A stretch of 64,000 bases of DNA from PALSA-911 sp963743035 (lineage in GTDB: Bacteria > Pseudomonadota > Alphaproteobacteria > Acetobacterales > Acetobacteraceae): the NCBI GenBank assembly GCA_963743035.1, contig CAVUOB010000002.1, forward strand, positions 186,001 to 250,000. The letters run 5' to 3'. The notes below the pieces were generated by a model. That model saw only the letters and a program-made list of their open reading frames with translations. It was not told the DNA's origin and searched no databases. The position numbers were made by a program, and so were the translations under genes. Positions 53,379 through 62,382 of this stretch are shown piece by piece; within the stretch, counting starts at the first letter, position 1, and each line of letters starts with the position of its first letter.

Positions 53379-54233
53379 ATGCAATTCGGCGCAAGCATGT
53401 TCTTCACCGACTATTCCATGGCCCCGGCCGCGCTGGCGACGGCCCTGGAAGCGCGAGGGTTCGAATCGATCTGGGCGCCCGAGCATTCGCACATCCCCCT
53501 CAGCCGGAAATCGCCCTGGGGCGGGGGAGGGGATCTGCCGAAGAAATACTATGATGTGATGGACCCGTTCGTGACCCTGACCGCAGCGGCGGTGGTGACG
53601 AAAACCCTGAAGCTGGGCACGGGCGTTTGCCTCGTGCAGCAGCGCGATGCCATCCAGACCGCCAAGCTGGTTGCATCCTTGGACCAGATCTCCAACGGCC
53701 GCTTCCTGTTCGGCATCGGGATCGGCTGGAACCAGGACGAGATGGAGAACCACGGCGTGGCGTTCGAAAGCCGCGCCAGGCTGGCGCGCGAGAAGATCGA
53801 GGCGATGAAGGAGATCTGGACCCGATCCAAGGCGGAGTATCATGGAGAATTCGTCAAATTCGATCCCATGATGGCGTGGCCCAAGCCGGTACAGAAGCCG
53901 CACCCGCCGATCATCGTCGGCGGCGCCTTTCCGCATGGCGCGCGACGCGCATTGCGCTATGGAGATGGCTGGATCCCGCTATCCGGGCGTGCTGCCTATG
54001 GCGACATTGCCGATCACCTGTCGCGCTTCAGGCAGATGGCGTCGGAGGCGGGGCGCGACCTGGCGACGGTGCCGCTGTCGATGTTCGCCGTGCCGGAGGA
54101 TGTGGATACCATCAAGCGCTACCGCGACCTCGGTGTTTCCCGTGTCGTCGTCAGCCTGGAGTCCGAGGATGCCGGGAAGACCCTGCCGATCCTGGATCGC
54201 TGGGCGAAAATAATCGGGCAGGTGAACGCCTGA
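53379..54233 (+). CDS. LLM class flavin/F420-dependent oxidoreductase, second of a tandem pair
   Basis: This 284-residue paralogue of the preceding gene has the same landmarks (MFFTDYSMAPAALATALEARG, IWAPEHSHIPLSRKSPW, LGTGVCLVQQRDAIQTAK, GRFLFGIGIGWNQDEMENHG). The two differ most in the C-terminal quarter. They are separated by 93 bases, in which TTAGTCCAGACGGGCTAA and a ribosome-binding AAGGAC precede the start, so this copy may have its own promoter. A perfect hairpin terminator follows it. Substrate unknown. Confidence 0.87.
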   Translation: MQFGASMFFTDYSMAPAALATALEARGFESIWAPEHSHIPLSRKSPWGGGGDLPKKYYDVMDPFVTLTAAAVVTKTLKLGTGVCLVQQRDAIQTAKLVASLDQISNGRFLFGIGIGWNQDEMENHGVAFESRARLAREKIEAMKEIWTRSKAEYHGEFVKFDPMMAWPKPVQKPHPPIIVGGAFPHGARRALRYGDGWIPLSGRAAYGDIADHLSRFRQMASEAGRDLATVPLSMFAVPEDVDTIKRYRDLGVSRVVVSLESEDAGKTLPILDRWAKIIGQVNA

Positions 54234-54259
54234 TCGCCGGTCAGGCTGCGCTTGCAGAC

Positions 54260-54304
54260 ACAAATAAGCGGGCACGGCCCAACACCCCGTGCCCGCTTAT
54301 TTGT
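54260..54304. terminator. Bidirectional terminator between LLM gene and marR
   Basis: An 18-bp perfect inverted repeat (54260-54277 with 54287-54304) has a 9-base loop. Its outer bases are ACAAATAAG on one side and CTTATTTGT on the other, giving T-rich 3' ends on both strands. It lies between two convergent genes. Confidence 0.85.
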
Positions 54305-54315
54305 AAATCCGTTTC

Positions 54316-54717
54316 TTAGCCGTGAGCGGCGGTTTTGCCGCGCGGCGCCGGTTCGGCCGCCGGCTTTGCCTTGGCGGCAGCGGCGGAAGCTTCCGACATG
54401 ATGGAGCGCAGGTCGCGCAGGAATGCGGCGCCCTTCATGGTGCGCTGTACCAGCACGCTGCGGCGGTCGAGCGGGTCGACCTTGCGGCGGGCGAGGTCAA
54501 GCTCGCCAAGGCGGTCGAGCGCGCGCGTGATCGCCGGCTTGGAGACGTTCAGCTCTGCGGCCAGACCCCGAACCGTATGCGGGCCTTCCTGCAGGTAGCA
54601 GGTGAGGAACACGCCGAGCTGGCGTGCCGACAGATCGGGACCGTCGCGTCGCACGAGTGCAACGACCGTGTCCCTGAGTATGCCGACCAACTGGTCGGTT
54701 GACGCACTTGCAGCCAT
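54316..54717 (-). CDS. MarR family transcriptional regulator
   Basis: This 133-residue protein has a winged-helix DNA-binding core with the block RQLGVFLTCYLQEGPHTVRGLAAELNVSKPAITRALDRL (cited as RQLGVFLTCYL and LNVSKPAITRALDRL), then the wing RKVDPLDRRSVLVQ. It ends in an Ala/Lys/Pro tail. MarR proteins usually repress nearby genes and respond to small phenolic ligands. The convergent luciferase-like pair or its own promoter are candidate targets, but no operator was identified. The ATG at 54717 follows GGAAGGG; an ATG-less upstream extension is unlikely. Confidence 0.87.
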   Translation of the reverse strand: MAASASTDQLVGILRDTVVALVRRDGPDLSARQLGVFLTCYLQEGPHTVRGLAAELNVSKPAITRALDRLGELDLARRKVDPLDRRSVLVQRTMKGAAFLRDLRSIMSEASAAAAKAKPAAEPAPRGKTAAHG

Positions 54718-54850
54718 TTTTTCAACCCTTCCTTGTTGCGGATGACGCCATGCATCCTGTTTGAGTTTTGCGGAATTTCGTCTGAAGACCTTCTCGCGGT
54801 CCAAGCGATCGATTTGGCTATCGGAGGCGAATCGAACCCAGCCAATTAAC

Positions 54851-54881
54851 TTTATATGGGCCCCTTCATGCTGCTTTGCAA
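54851..54881 (-). promoter_or_regulatory. Candidate promoter of marR
   Basis: On the minus strand TTGCAA (54881-54876) and TATAAA (54856-54851) are separated by 19 bases in a locally AT-rich stretch about 135 bases upstream of the marR start. The spacing is longer than ideal, so this is tentative. Confidence 0.3.
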
Positions 54882-54936
54882 TTACTCCAGGCGATTGAAT
54901 ATTACTTCATCTTCAAAATCGCTTGATGTCCGGTCT

Positions 54937-56350
54937 TCATCCAGTGGTTGAACCGGCGAACCGGGTGCGAAGTGCGGCGAATACCGCCCGCATGGCCTGC
55001 GCCTCACCGCCTTCGGGGCGTCCCGGGCCGGTCTGGTCGTTCCACGCGTAAGTATCAAGATGCGCCCATTTCACTCCCGGAGCGACAAACCGTTGCATGA
55101 ACAATGCAGCTATGATCGCACCGGCCATCGGTTTGCTGGAAACGTTATTGATATCCGCCACCGGCGAATCCAGCCACCGATCGTAACCTTTCCACAGCGG
55201 CAGGCGCCATAGCGGATCGTGCCGTTCCAGGCCCGCTTCCAGCAGCGAGCCGGCCCAGGATTCATCGTTGCAGAACAGCGCCGGCATGTCCGGGCCGAGC
55301 GCCACCCGGGCGGCCCCCGTCAGCGTCGCTGCATCCAACAGCAAGTCCGGGGCTTCATCGGATGCCTCCGCAAGCAGATCGCAGAGCACCAGCCGGCCTT
55401 CGGCGTCGGTGTTGCCGATCTCCACGGTCAGTCCGCGGCGGGTGCGCACGACGTCGAGCGGGCGCATCGCGGTGCCGGAGACCGAGTTCTCGACGCAGCC
55501 GATACGAACCGTCAGGCGTACCGGCAGGTCCGCCTGCATGATCAGCCTGGCGATGCCGAGAACGATCGCAGCACCCCCCATGTCCTTCTTCATCCGGAGC
55601 ATGCCCGCGGACGGCTTCAGATCGTAACCACCGGTATCAAAGCAGACGCCCTTGCCACAAAGGGAGATCAGCGGCGCGGCGGCATGCGCCTGGCTGCCGG
55701 ACCACTCGAAGCAAACCACAACGGGTTCCCGCGCCGAGCCGCGCCCGACCGTGGCCACCATGGGATAGGATTCCGCGAGTTCCGCGCCAACAACGATTCT
55801 GGGTTGCGCGCCGTGGCGCCGGGCGAGGCCGGCGGCGATGTCGGCCAGCTCCGCCGGCCCGAGCAGGTTGGCCGGCGTGTTGATGAGGTCGCGCACCATC
55901 CAGGCGCTCGCGGCTTCCTGCAGGCTCCACTCGCTGCCTTCTGGCTGCACCAGGCGGGCGGCAGCGCGGGCGGCGGGCTTCGCTGCGGTGTAGCGGTAGG
56001 CGCCGAGCGCATAGCCGAGTGTCGCATTCGCGGGGTCGAAATCGTCCCCGACCAGGCGCCACGGCCGGCTGTCTGCGGCGGTGGCGGCGGGCAGGCGGAA
56101 CGGCAGGTCGCCGAAGACGAACGGCGAGCGATCGACACCCAGGCCGAATACCGCCCCTGCCGAGTCCCGTATCGTCCTGCAGGAAGGCCAGTTCGCCGGC
56201 GGCGGCGGTGAAGCCGAGACCGCGCAGATACCGGGCTTGTGCTTCGGGAAATTGATCCAGCTTTGTGGCAAGGCCTTCGGGGCGCACCGTGTGTACCGGC
56301 AGCGCTCCGGGGGCAGGCGAGACAAAGCAATCGATCATCTGATCGAGCAT
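54937..56350 (-). CDS. M17 family leucyl aminopeptidase, frame interrupted once
   Basis: The C-terminal catalytic domain is complete, with the M17 signature NTDAEGRLVLCD, the metal/active-site KGVCFDTGGYDLKPSAGM (cited in part) and KKDMGG. The N-terminal domain (MLDQMIDCFVSPAPGALP to ELAFLQDD) is in another frame. Removing one base from the CCC at 56166-56168 joins LQDDTDSAGAVFGLGVD and gives 470 residues, the normal size. The enzyme removes N-terminal residues from peptides in the cytoplasm using two metal ions. The start ATG at 56350 has an AGGAA upstream. Confidence 0.87.
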
Positions 56351-56599
56351 CAAGCTCAGTTCCTATTGGTTTATCGCTCGCCGTGCCCAAGGCAGCAGCA
56401 ATCGGGTCGGACCATACACACACCGAACTGTTGCACAAGGGCGTGTGCAGCGAGTCCGGTCCGATCAGGTATCGACCCGAAAGGCGGGCGGCGGGAAGTC
56501 GTGGAAAATACTTAGGTTGGGAGTAACCAATCGGAACGATATAATTTTATTTAATCCATCCGGAAAAGTTGCCGATTCGTTATCGGATCTGGACGATCA

Positions 56600-58558
56600 T
56601 TAATCCGCTGGACGTGTTGTCATGCTGGCCGACAGAAGCCGCGTGATCTGGCGGGCGAATTCGCCGGGGTCACGCGGGCCTTCGCCTTCCTGCACGCGCG
56701 CGAGGTCGAGCAGGACGCCGGCGATGTCGGCGATGTCGTCATGGCTGCCCGCTTCCCCCCGTCCCGCTTCCTCCGGTGTGGCATGGGCAGCCGCGAGGGC
56801 AACGATCAGCGGGTGCTTCGGGTTGATTTCCAGATCGGGCGCGGGCTGGTAGCCGGGGCGCCCGGCGCGGCGCAGCAAGCGCTGCATCTGCAGATCCGGC
56901 CCCGCGCCGGCCGCGAGCACGACGGCGCTGTCCACCAGCCGCGCGCTCGCGCGCACCTCGTGCACCGCATCGCCCAGCGCCGTCTTCAGCGCGGCGCAAA
57001 GCGCGGAGACATCGCCCGTCTCGCCCTCGGCGGCGAGGTCGCTGGAGGACTGGGTGACGCTCGCCAGTTTCTTGCCGGCGAAACCGTCCAGCCGCTCCGG
57101 CCAGAACGCATCGATCGGGTCGGCCAGCAGCAGCACCTCGATCCCGCGGGCACGGAACCCCTCGATCTGCGGGGAGTTGCGCAGCGCCGCCTCGTTCTCC
57201 CCGGTCAGGTAGTAGATCTTCTCCTGCTCCGGTCCCATCCGCCCCACATAAGCCTCCAGGCTCGTCCAGCCCTCCTGGGTGGAGGAACGGAAGCGCAGCA
57301 GCGGCGTGATCTCGTCGCGATGCTCGGCATCCTCCCAGACGCCTTCCTTCAGGATCGGACCGAAATCCTCCCAGAACTTCTCATAGCTCTGATCTTCCCC
57401 GGCGGCTTCCTGCGGCTTCGCCTCCGGCTCTCCGGCACCGGGCTGCGCAGCTGCCTCCTGCCTGGCGCGTGTCTTCAGCTCGGTGATGACGCGGTTGGTG
57501 ACGGCGCGGCGGATGCGGGCCAGCACCGGCGTCGTCTGCAGCATCTCGCGCGAGACGTTCAGCGGCAGGTCCTCGGTGTCCACCACGCCCTGCACGAAGC
57601 GCAGCCAGGGCGGCAGCAGGGCGGCGCGATCGGTGATGAACATCCGCTTCACATGCAGCCGGACATGCGATTCCCGGTCGCCCTCCACGGGGTCGAACGG
57701 TTTCATTCCTGGAATGAACAGCATGGCGAAGAACTCGATCGTGCCCTCGGCCTTCCAGTGCAGCGTCGCCCAGGGCGTATCGAAGATGTTGCCGAGATGG
57801 CGGTAGAAGCCGGTGACCGCCTCCTCCGTCACCTCGGAGCGGGATTTGCGCCACAGGGCGGTGCCCTCGTTGGCCGGCTTTTCCTCGCCGCCATCGGCGC
57901 CCCCCTCCTTGTCCCAAATCGTGATCGGCAGCGTGATGTGGTCGGCCCATTTGCGCACGATGGTCTGGAGCCGGATCGGCTCCAGGTACTCATCGGCATC
58001 CGCCTTCATGTGCAGCACGATGTCGGTGCCCCGCTGCTCGCGCGTCGCCGGGGCGATGGTGAACTCCCCGGCACCTTCGGAGGCCCAGGTGAAGGCGTGA
58101 TCGGCGCCGGCCTTGCGCGACGTGACCTCCACCCGGTCGGCGACCATGAAGGCGGAGTAGAAGCCGACGCCGAACTGGCCGATCAGGCTCGGCCGCTCGT
58201 CCGCGGACGCCGAGGCCAGCGCCTTGGCAGCCGCCGCGGTGCCGGAGCGGGCGATGGTGCCGAGGTTGTCGATCAGCTCCTGTCGCGTCATGCCGATGCC
58301 GTCATCGGAAATTGTCAGGCTGCGGGCGGATTTGTCCGGCACCAGCCGGATCTTCGCCCCCTCCGGCAGGGCCAGCGCCGGGTCGGTCAGCGCCTCGAAA
58401 CGGCGGCGGTCGGTGGCGTCGGCGGCGTTGGCCACCAGTTCGCGCAGGAAGATTTCCCGCTCCGAATACAGCGAATGCACCACGAGATCGAGCAGCCGCC
58501 CGACCTCGGCGCCGAATCCGTGCTTTTCCAAACCTGCTGCCGCTTCGTCCGCCATCAT
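56600..58558 (-). CDS. htpG: Molecular chaperone HtpG (Hsp90)
   Basis: The 652-residue protein is the bacterial Hsp90. The GHKL ATP site is shown by SLYSEREIFLRELVANAADA (Glu and Asn conserved), ISDDGIGMTRQELIDNLGTIARSG and GQFGVGFYSAFMVAD. The middle domain has PLNVSREMLQ and YYLTGE, and the C-terminal dimerisation domain includes RLLRRAG. The Ala for Ser changes in NAADA are conservative. Two ATGs (58558 and 58555) abut. It is divergent from the helicase gene, with 141 bases between. I could not find a convincing heat-shock promoter. Confidence 0.95.
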   Translation of the reverse strand: MMADEAAAGLEKHGFGAEVGRLLDLVVHSLYSEREIFLRELVANAADATDRRRFEALTDPALALPEGAKIRLVPDKSARSLTISDDGIGMTRQELIDNLGTIARSGTAAAAKALASASADERPSLIGQFGVGFYSAFMVADRVEVTSRKAGADHAFTWASEGAGEFTIAPATREQRGTDIVLHMKADADEYLEPIRLQTIVRKWADHITLPITIWDKEGGADGGEEKPANEGTALWRKSRSEVTEEAVTGFYRHLGNIFDTPWATLHWKAEGTIEFFAMLFIPGMKPFDPVEGDRESHVRLHVKRMFITDRAALLPPWLRFVQGVVDTEDLPLNVSREMLQTTPVLARIRRAVTNRVITELKTRARQEAAAQPGAGEPEAKPQEAAGEDQSYEKFWEDFGPILKEGVWEDAEHRDEITPLLRFRSSTQEGWTSLEAYVGRMGPEQEKIYYLTGENEAALRNSPQIEGFRARGIEVLLLADPIDAFWPERLDGFAGKKLASVTQSSSDLAAEGETGDVSALCAALKTALGDAVHEVRASARLVDSAVVLAAGAGPDLQMQRLLRRAGRPGYQPAPDLEINPKHPLIVALAAAHATPEEAGRGEAGSHDDIADIAGVLLDLARVQEGEGPRDPGEFARQITRLLSASMTTRPAD

Positions 58559-58699
58559 TCACTCCATCCAGTCTGTTCAGGTCCGCAACCGGCGCAGCTG
58601 TGCGCGGGATGCCGCCCGATTTCAACGCCTTATCCGGAATACGACAACCGTCACATTCAAACCCTTGCAATCCGGGCCGGCAACCTCAACCATCTGTGC

Positions 58700-61234
58700 A
58701 TGTCTGATTTCGCGCCCCGCGTGAAGGCTGTCCTGGGTCCGACGAACACCGGCAAGACCCATCTGGCCATGGAACGCCTGCTGGCCCATTCATCGGGGAT
58801 CATCGGTTTTCCACTGCGCCTGCTGGCGCGGGAGAACTACGACAAGATGGTCGCCCGCAAGGGCGCGCGCCATGTCGCGCTGATCACCGGGGAGGAGAAG
58901 ATCCTGCCGCCGGAAGCGCGCTGGTTCTCCTGCACCGTCGAAGCCATGCCGCTTGATAAGAGGATTAGCGGCGCCTCGCGCGATAGAGCTGCCGGCCCTG
59001 CCGGCGTGGAATTCGTTGCCGTGGACGAGATCCAGCTCTGCGCCGATGCCGATCGCGGCCATGTCTTTACGGAGCGGCTGCTGCACGCGCGCGGCATGGT
59101 GGAGACGATGTTCCTGGGCGCGGAGACCATCCGCCCGCTGCTGAAGCGCCTGGTCCCGCAGGCCGAGATCGACACCCGCCCGCGGCTGTCGCAACTGGCC
59201 CATGCCGGGCCGGCGAAACTGACCAAGCTGCCGCCGCGCTCCGCCGTGGTCGCGTTCAGCGCCGGCGAGGTCTACGCCATCGCCGAGCTGATCCGCCGCC
59301 GCCGGGGCGGCTGCGCGGTGGTGATGGGCCGCCTGTCGCCGCGCACCCGCAACGCCCAGGTGGCGCTGTATCAGGACAAGGAGGTCGATTTCCTGGTGGC
59401 GACGGATGCCATCGGCATGGGGCTGAACATGGACGTGGACCATGTCGCCTTCGCGCGGCTGTCCAAGTTCGACGGCCACCGCCCGCGCCGCCTGACGGCG
59501 CCGGAGATCGCCCAGATAGCCGGGCGCGCGGGCCGCGGCATGCGCGACGGCACCTTCGGCACCACCGGGGATTGCCTGCCGCTGACCGAGGACCTGGTCG
59601 ATGCGGTGGAGAACCATAAATTCGAGGCGCTGAGCCAGCTGGTCTGGCGCAACGACGCGCTGGATTTTTCCGATCTCGACGCCCTGCTGGACAGCCTGAA
59701 CGCGCCCCCGCCGGGTGCGGGGCTGATCCGCGGCAACGAGGCGAGCGACGTCGAGACCCTCGCGGCCCTGGCGCGCGAGCCAGATCTTCGAAAACTGGCG
59801 TCTGGCCGCTCGCGCGTGCGGCTGCTCTGGGAAGCCTGCCAGATCCCGGATTTCCGTAAGCTGGCGGACGAGACACACACAAGGCTGTGCGGGCGGGTGT
59901 TCGAGCACATCGTGCGGGACGGCCAGATCCCGACCGACTGGCTGGCCGGGCAGATCGCCGCCATCTCCCGCGCCGACGGGGATATCGACACGCTGATGCA
60001 GCGCCTGTCCGGCGTCCGGGTCTGGTCCTACATCGCCGCGCGCACCGACTGGGTGAAGGACGCGACGCATTGGCAGGAGCGGGCGAGGGAGGTCGAGGAC
60101 CAGCTGTCGGACGCGCTGCATGAACGCCTGACCGCGCGCTTCGTCGACCGCCGTGCCGCGCATCTGATGCGCCGCCTGGAGGCGGCGGAGGGGCGGGAGC
60201 TGCTGTCCGCGGTGACGCCGCGCGGCGAGGTGGTGGTGGAAGGCCACGCCGTCGGCCAGGTCGCCGGTTTCGGCTTCGTCCCCGACCCGCTGGCCGAGGG
60301 CGAGGAAAAGAAGCTGGTGCTGCGCGCCGCCCGCCGCGCCCTTCGCGCCGAAATGCCGCGCAGGGTGGCGGCGGTGGAGGCGGCGGCGGATGCCGCCTTC
60401 GCGCTCACCGACGATCATCGGCTGCTATGGGACGGTGTGGCGATCGCCCGCCTGCGGCCCGGCGCCAGCCGCCTGGCGCCCCGGGTGGAGGTGCTGGACA
60501 GCGAGTTCCTGGACGGCGCCCAGCGCGAGCGGCTGCGCATCCGGCTGCAGGGCTTCCTGGATGCGGCGATCCGGCGCGATTTCGCCGCCCTGTTCACCGC
60601 CATCGAGCGCGCCGGCAGCGATGCCGCCTTGCGCGGGCCGGTGCACCGGCTGAGCGAGGCGCTGGGGATCCTGCCGGGAGAGGACGAGATCGGGCCGGAA
60701 TTGCGCGTCCGGCTGAAGGCGATCGGCGTGCGCGCCGGCCGCTTCGCGCTGTTCCTGCCGGCGATGCTGAAGCCTGGTGCCGCGGCGATGCGGGCGCGGC
60801 TGCTGGCGCTGGCGCAGGGCTTGCCCGCGCCGGCGCTGCCGCCGCCGGGGCTGGTGTCGCTGGCGGTGGCGCCGGATTGGCCGGCGGGCATGGCGGCGGC
60901 GCTGGGCTGGCTGCAGATCGGGCCCGGGCTGCTGCGCGTGGACATCGCCGAGAAGGTGGCGGCCGAGCTGGCCTGGGCGGCGCGCAACGGCGTCACCGCC
61001 ATGCCGGCCGGCCTCGCTTCCCGCTTTTCGGTGCGCGCCGACCTGCTGCCGGTGGTGCTGCGCCGGCTGGGGTTTCGCGTGGTGCCGGCCGGCGGCGTGT
61101 CGGCCGGGGAATATGGCCCGCCCGCGCCGGCGATGATCCTGCCGCCGCGGCGCAAGCGCGCGCCGACGCCCGCCCTGCCGCCGCGGGTGGTGCGGGCCGG
61201 CCCCTTCGCCGCGCTGGCGGCGCTCAAGCGCTAG
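58700..61234 (+). CDS. SUV3-type ATP-dependent RNA helicase
   Basis: The 844-residue protein has a superfamily 2 helicase core related to mitochondrial SUV3: Walker A GPTNTGKTH (13-21), the DEAD-box variant VDEIQLCAD, LVATDAIGMGLNMDVDHV and the motif VI QIAGRAGRGMRDGTFG. A long C-terminal half rich in Ala/Arg follows, ending with a basic Pro-rich tail. Alphaproteobacteria keep this gene next to an S4 protein, a 7Fe ferredoxin and CarD, exactly as here. RNA remodelling or degradation is the likely role. The ATG at 58700 gives MSDFAPRVKAVLGPTNTGKT, so the motif starts near residue 13. Confidence 0.88.
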   Translation: MSDFAPRVKAVLGPTNTGKTHLAMERLLAHSSGIIGFPLRLLARENYDKMVARKGARHVALITGEEKILPPEARWFSCTVEAMPLDKRISGASRDRAAGPAGVEFVAVDEIQLCADADRGHVFTERLLHARGMVETMFLGAETIRPLLKRLVPQAEIDTRPRLSQLAHAGPAKLTKLPPRSAVVAFSAGEVYAIAELIRRRRGGCAVVMGRLSPRTRNAQVALYQDKEVDFLVATDAIGMGLNMDVDHVAFARLSKFDGHRPRRLTAPEIAQIAGRAGRGMRDGTFGTTGDCLPLTEDLVDAVENHKFEALSQLVWRNDALDFSDLDALLDSLNAPPPGAGLIRGNEASDVETLAALAREPDLRKLASGRSRVRLLWEACQIPDFRKLADETHTRLCGRVFEHIVRDGQIPTDWLAGQIAAISRADGDIDTLMQRLSGVRVWSYIAARTDWVKDATHWQERAREVEDQLSDALHERLTARFVDRRAAHLMRRLEAAEGRELLSAVTPRGEVVVEGHAVGQVAGFGFVPDPLAEGEEKKLVLRAARRALRAEMPRRVAAVEAAADAAFALTDDHRLLWDGVAIARLRPGASRLAPRVEVLDSEFLDGAQRERLRIRLQGFLDAAIRRDFAALFTAIERAGSDAALRGPVHRLSEALGILPGEDEIGPELRVRLKAIGVRAGRFALFLPAMLKPGAAAMRARLLALAQGLPAPALPPPGLVSLAVAPDWPAGMAAALGWLQIGPGLLRVDIAEKVAAELAWAARNGVTAMPAGLASRFSVRADLLPVVLRRLGFRVVPAGGVSAGEYGPPAPAMILPPRRKRAPTPALPPRVVRAGPFAALAALKR

Positions 61235-61243
61235 GAGGCAGCG

Positions 61244-61603
61244 ATCGCCGAGCAGGAGGATCGGGATTGGCAGCGGCTGGACAAATGGCTCTGGTACGCC
61301 CGGTTCATGAAGGCGCGCAGCGACTGCGCCCGCTATGTCGGCGGCGGGCTTGTACGGCTGAACCGCCAGCCGACCGACAAGCCGCATGCCCGGCTGCGGG
61401 TGGGCGACGTGCTGACCCTGCCGGTGCCGGAGGGGCGGCGAGGAGAGGTGCGGGTCATCCGGGTGCTGGCGCTGGCGTTGCGCCGGGGGCCCGCCGTGGA
61501 AGCGCGCACGCTTTACGCAGAGTTGGTCGATGACATTTCGGCCGGCTCGTCCGGTGGCGCATCTTGCGCTGCAGCAGAATCGTCGGCATATCCCCGCGAC
61601 TGA
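61244..61603 (+). CDS. S4 domain RNA-binding protein (Hsp15/HslR-like) with an unusual start
   Basis: The S4 domain begins QRLDKWLWYARFMKARSDCARYV, as in Hsp15, which binds stalled 50S subunits. An intact N-terminus needs translation from before the first in-frame ATG (61307), which would cut off the LDKWLWYARF helix. The only strong signal upstream is AGGAGG (61233-61238), 5 bases before ATC at 61244, in frame and giving IAEQEDRDWQRLDKWLW. Either ATC serves as a rare start, or base 61246 is wrong for ATG. A CTG further in is a weaker choice. The Ser/Ala-rich tail runs to a stop at 61603. It overlaps nothing and follows the helicase by nine bases. Confidence 0.8.
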   Translation: MAEQEDRDWQRLDKWLWYARFMKARSDCARYVGGGLVRLNRQPTDKPHARLRVGDVLTLPVPEGRRGEVRVIRVLALALRRGPAVEARTLYAELVDDISAGSSGGASCAAAESSAYPRD

Positions 61604-61689
61604 CCTCGGACCCGCTCAGGCGCCCGCTCAGGCGATCGGCGCGGGGCTCGGCCCATTGGTCTCTACTCTTCTCCTCCCGGGGGTTCGCC

Positions 61690-62022
61690 ATGACCTACGT
61701 GGTCACTGAAAACTGCATTCGCTGCAAATACATGGATTGCGTGGAGGTGTGTCCGGTGGACTGCTTCTATGTCGGCGAGAACATGCTGGTCATCCATCCT
61801 GACGAATGCATCGATTGCGGCGTCTGCGAGCCCGAATGCCCCGCCGAGGCGATCCTGCCGGACAGCGACGACCGCGCCGGCGCCTGGCTGGAGCAGAACC
61901 GGACCTATGCCGGCCTGTGGCCGAACATCACCCGCAAGGGTGAGGCGCCGGTGGACGCGGATGAGTGGAAGGACAAGCCGGACAAGGCCAAGCTGTTCTC
62001 CGCCGAGCCTGGTAAGCCCTAG
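61690..62022 (+). CDS. fdxA: 7Fe ferredoxin (3Fe-4S plus 4Fe-4S)
   Basis: The 110-residue ferredoxin shows MTYVVTENCIRCKYMDCVEV with the FdxA cysteine pattern. Cys9, Cys17 and Cys50 fit the 3Fe-4S site, and Cys21, Cys40, Cys43 and Cys46 the 4Fe-4S site; Cys12 and Cys25 are extra. The C-terminal LEQNRTYAGLWPNITRKGEAP is typical of alphaproteobacterial FdxA. It is a soluble electron carrier of uncertain partners. It lies in the conserved helicase-S4-fdxA-carD neighbourhood. The ATG at 61690 follows CCGGGGGTTCGCC. Confidence 0.95.
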   Translation: MTYVVTENCIRCKYMDCVEVCPVDCFYVGENMLVIHPDECIDCGVCEPECPAEAILPDSDDRAGAWLEQNRTYAGLWPNITRKGEAPVDADEWKDKPDKAKLFSAEPGKP

Positions 62023-62382
62023 GCCGGGCAAGCCCTAAGCCCGCCACGTCCTTAGAGCGACCAGGTCCAGGCCCGACCAATCTTGGGTCTGGCTGGCGTT
62101 GAATCCGGCATAAGCATCGAATCGATCGGCGCGTCCGCCCCGGGCGCGGCGCCCGGCGGAGCTATCGGCTGTCGTCAGGCGGTAGCCCTCTATTAATTTT
62201 CATCTTTTTCCTGTTATACTTCCTCTCTGCGCGTGGCGGCATCCCATATGCATGGGTGACGCCTCGTCACATCCCTGGGGAGCTGATCATTTGGGCTGGG
62301 CCGCCAGGCCGGGGCGATGACCGCCCGGCCGCACGGCATTTGTCCGGGCGTCAGCACGTTTGAAGGATAAGAGGTGTCCCAG
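62023..62382. other. Intergenic region between fdxA and carD
   Basis: The 360 bases hold no gene. A TATACT at 62215-62220 in an AT-rich stretch may be a -10 element for carD, 168 bases from its start, but no clear -35 is seen. A candidate inverted repeat (CCGGGCGCGGCGCCCGG, near 62137-62153) may end the fdxA transcript; it lacks a T-run. Confidence 0.4.

Noticed and set aside
56741..58699. A long plus-strand N-terminal extension of the helicase gene running antisense through htpG
   Set aside because: The helicase family starts at the ATG at 58700. The extension is low-complexity and opposite to a clear Hsp90 gene.
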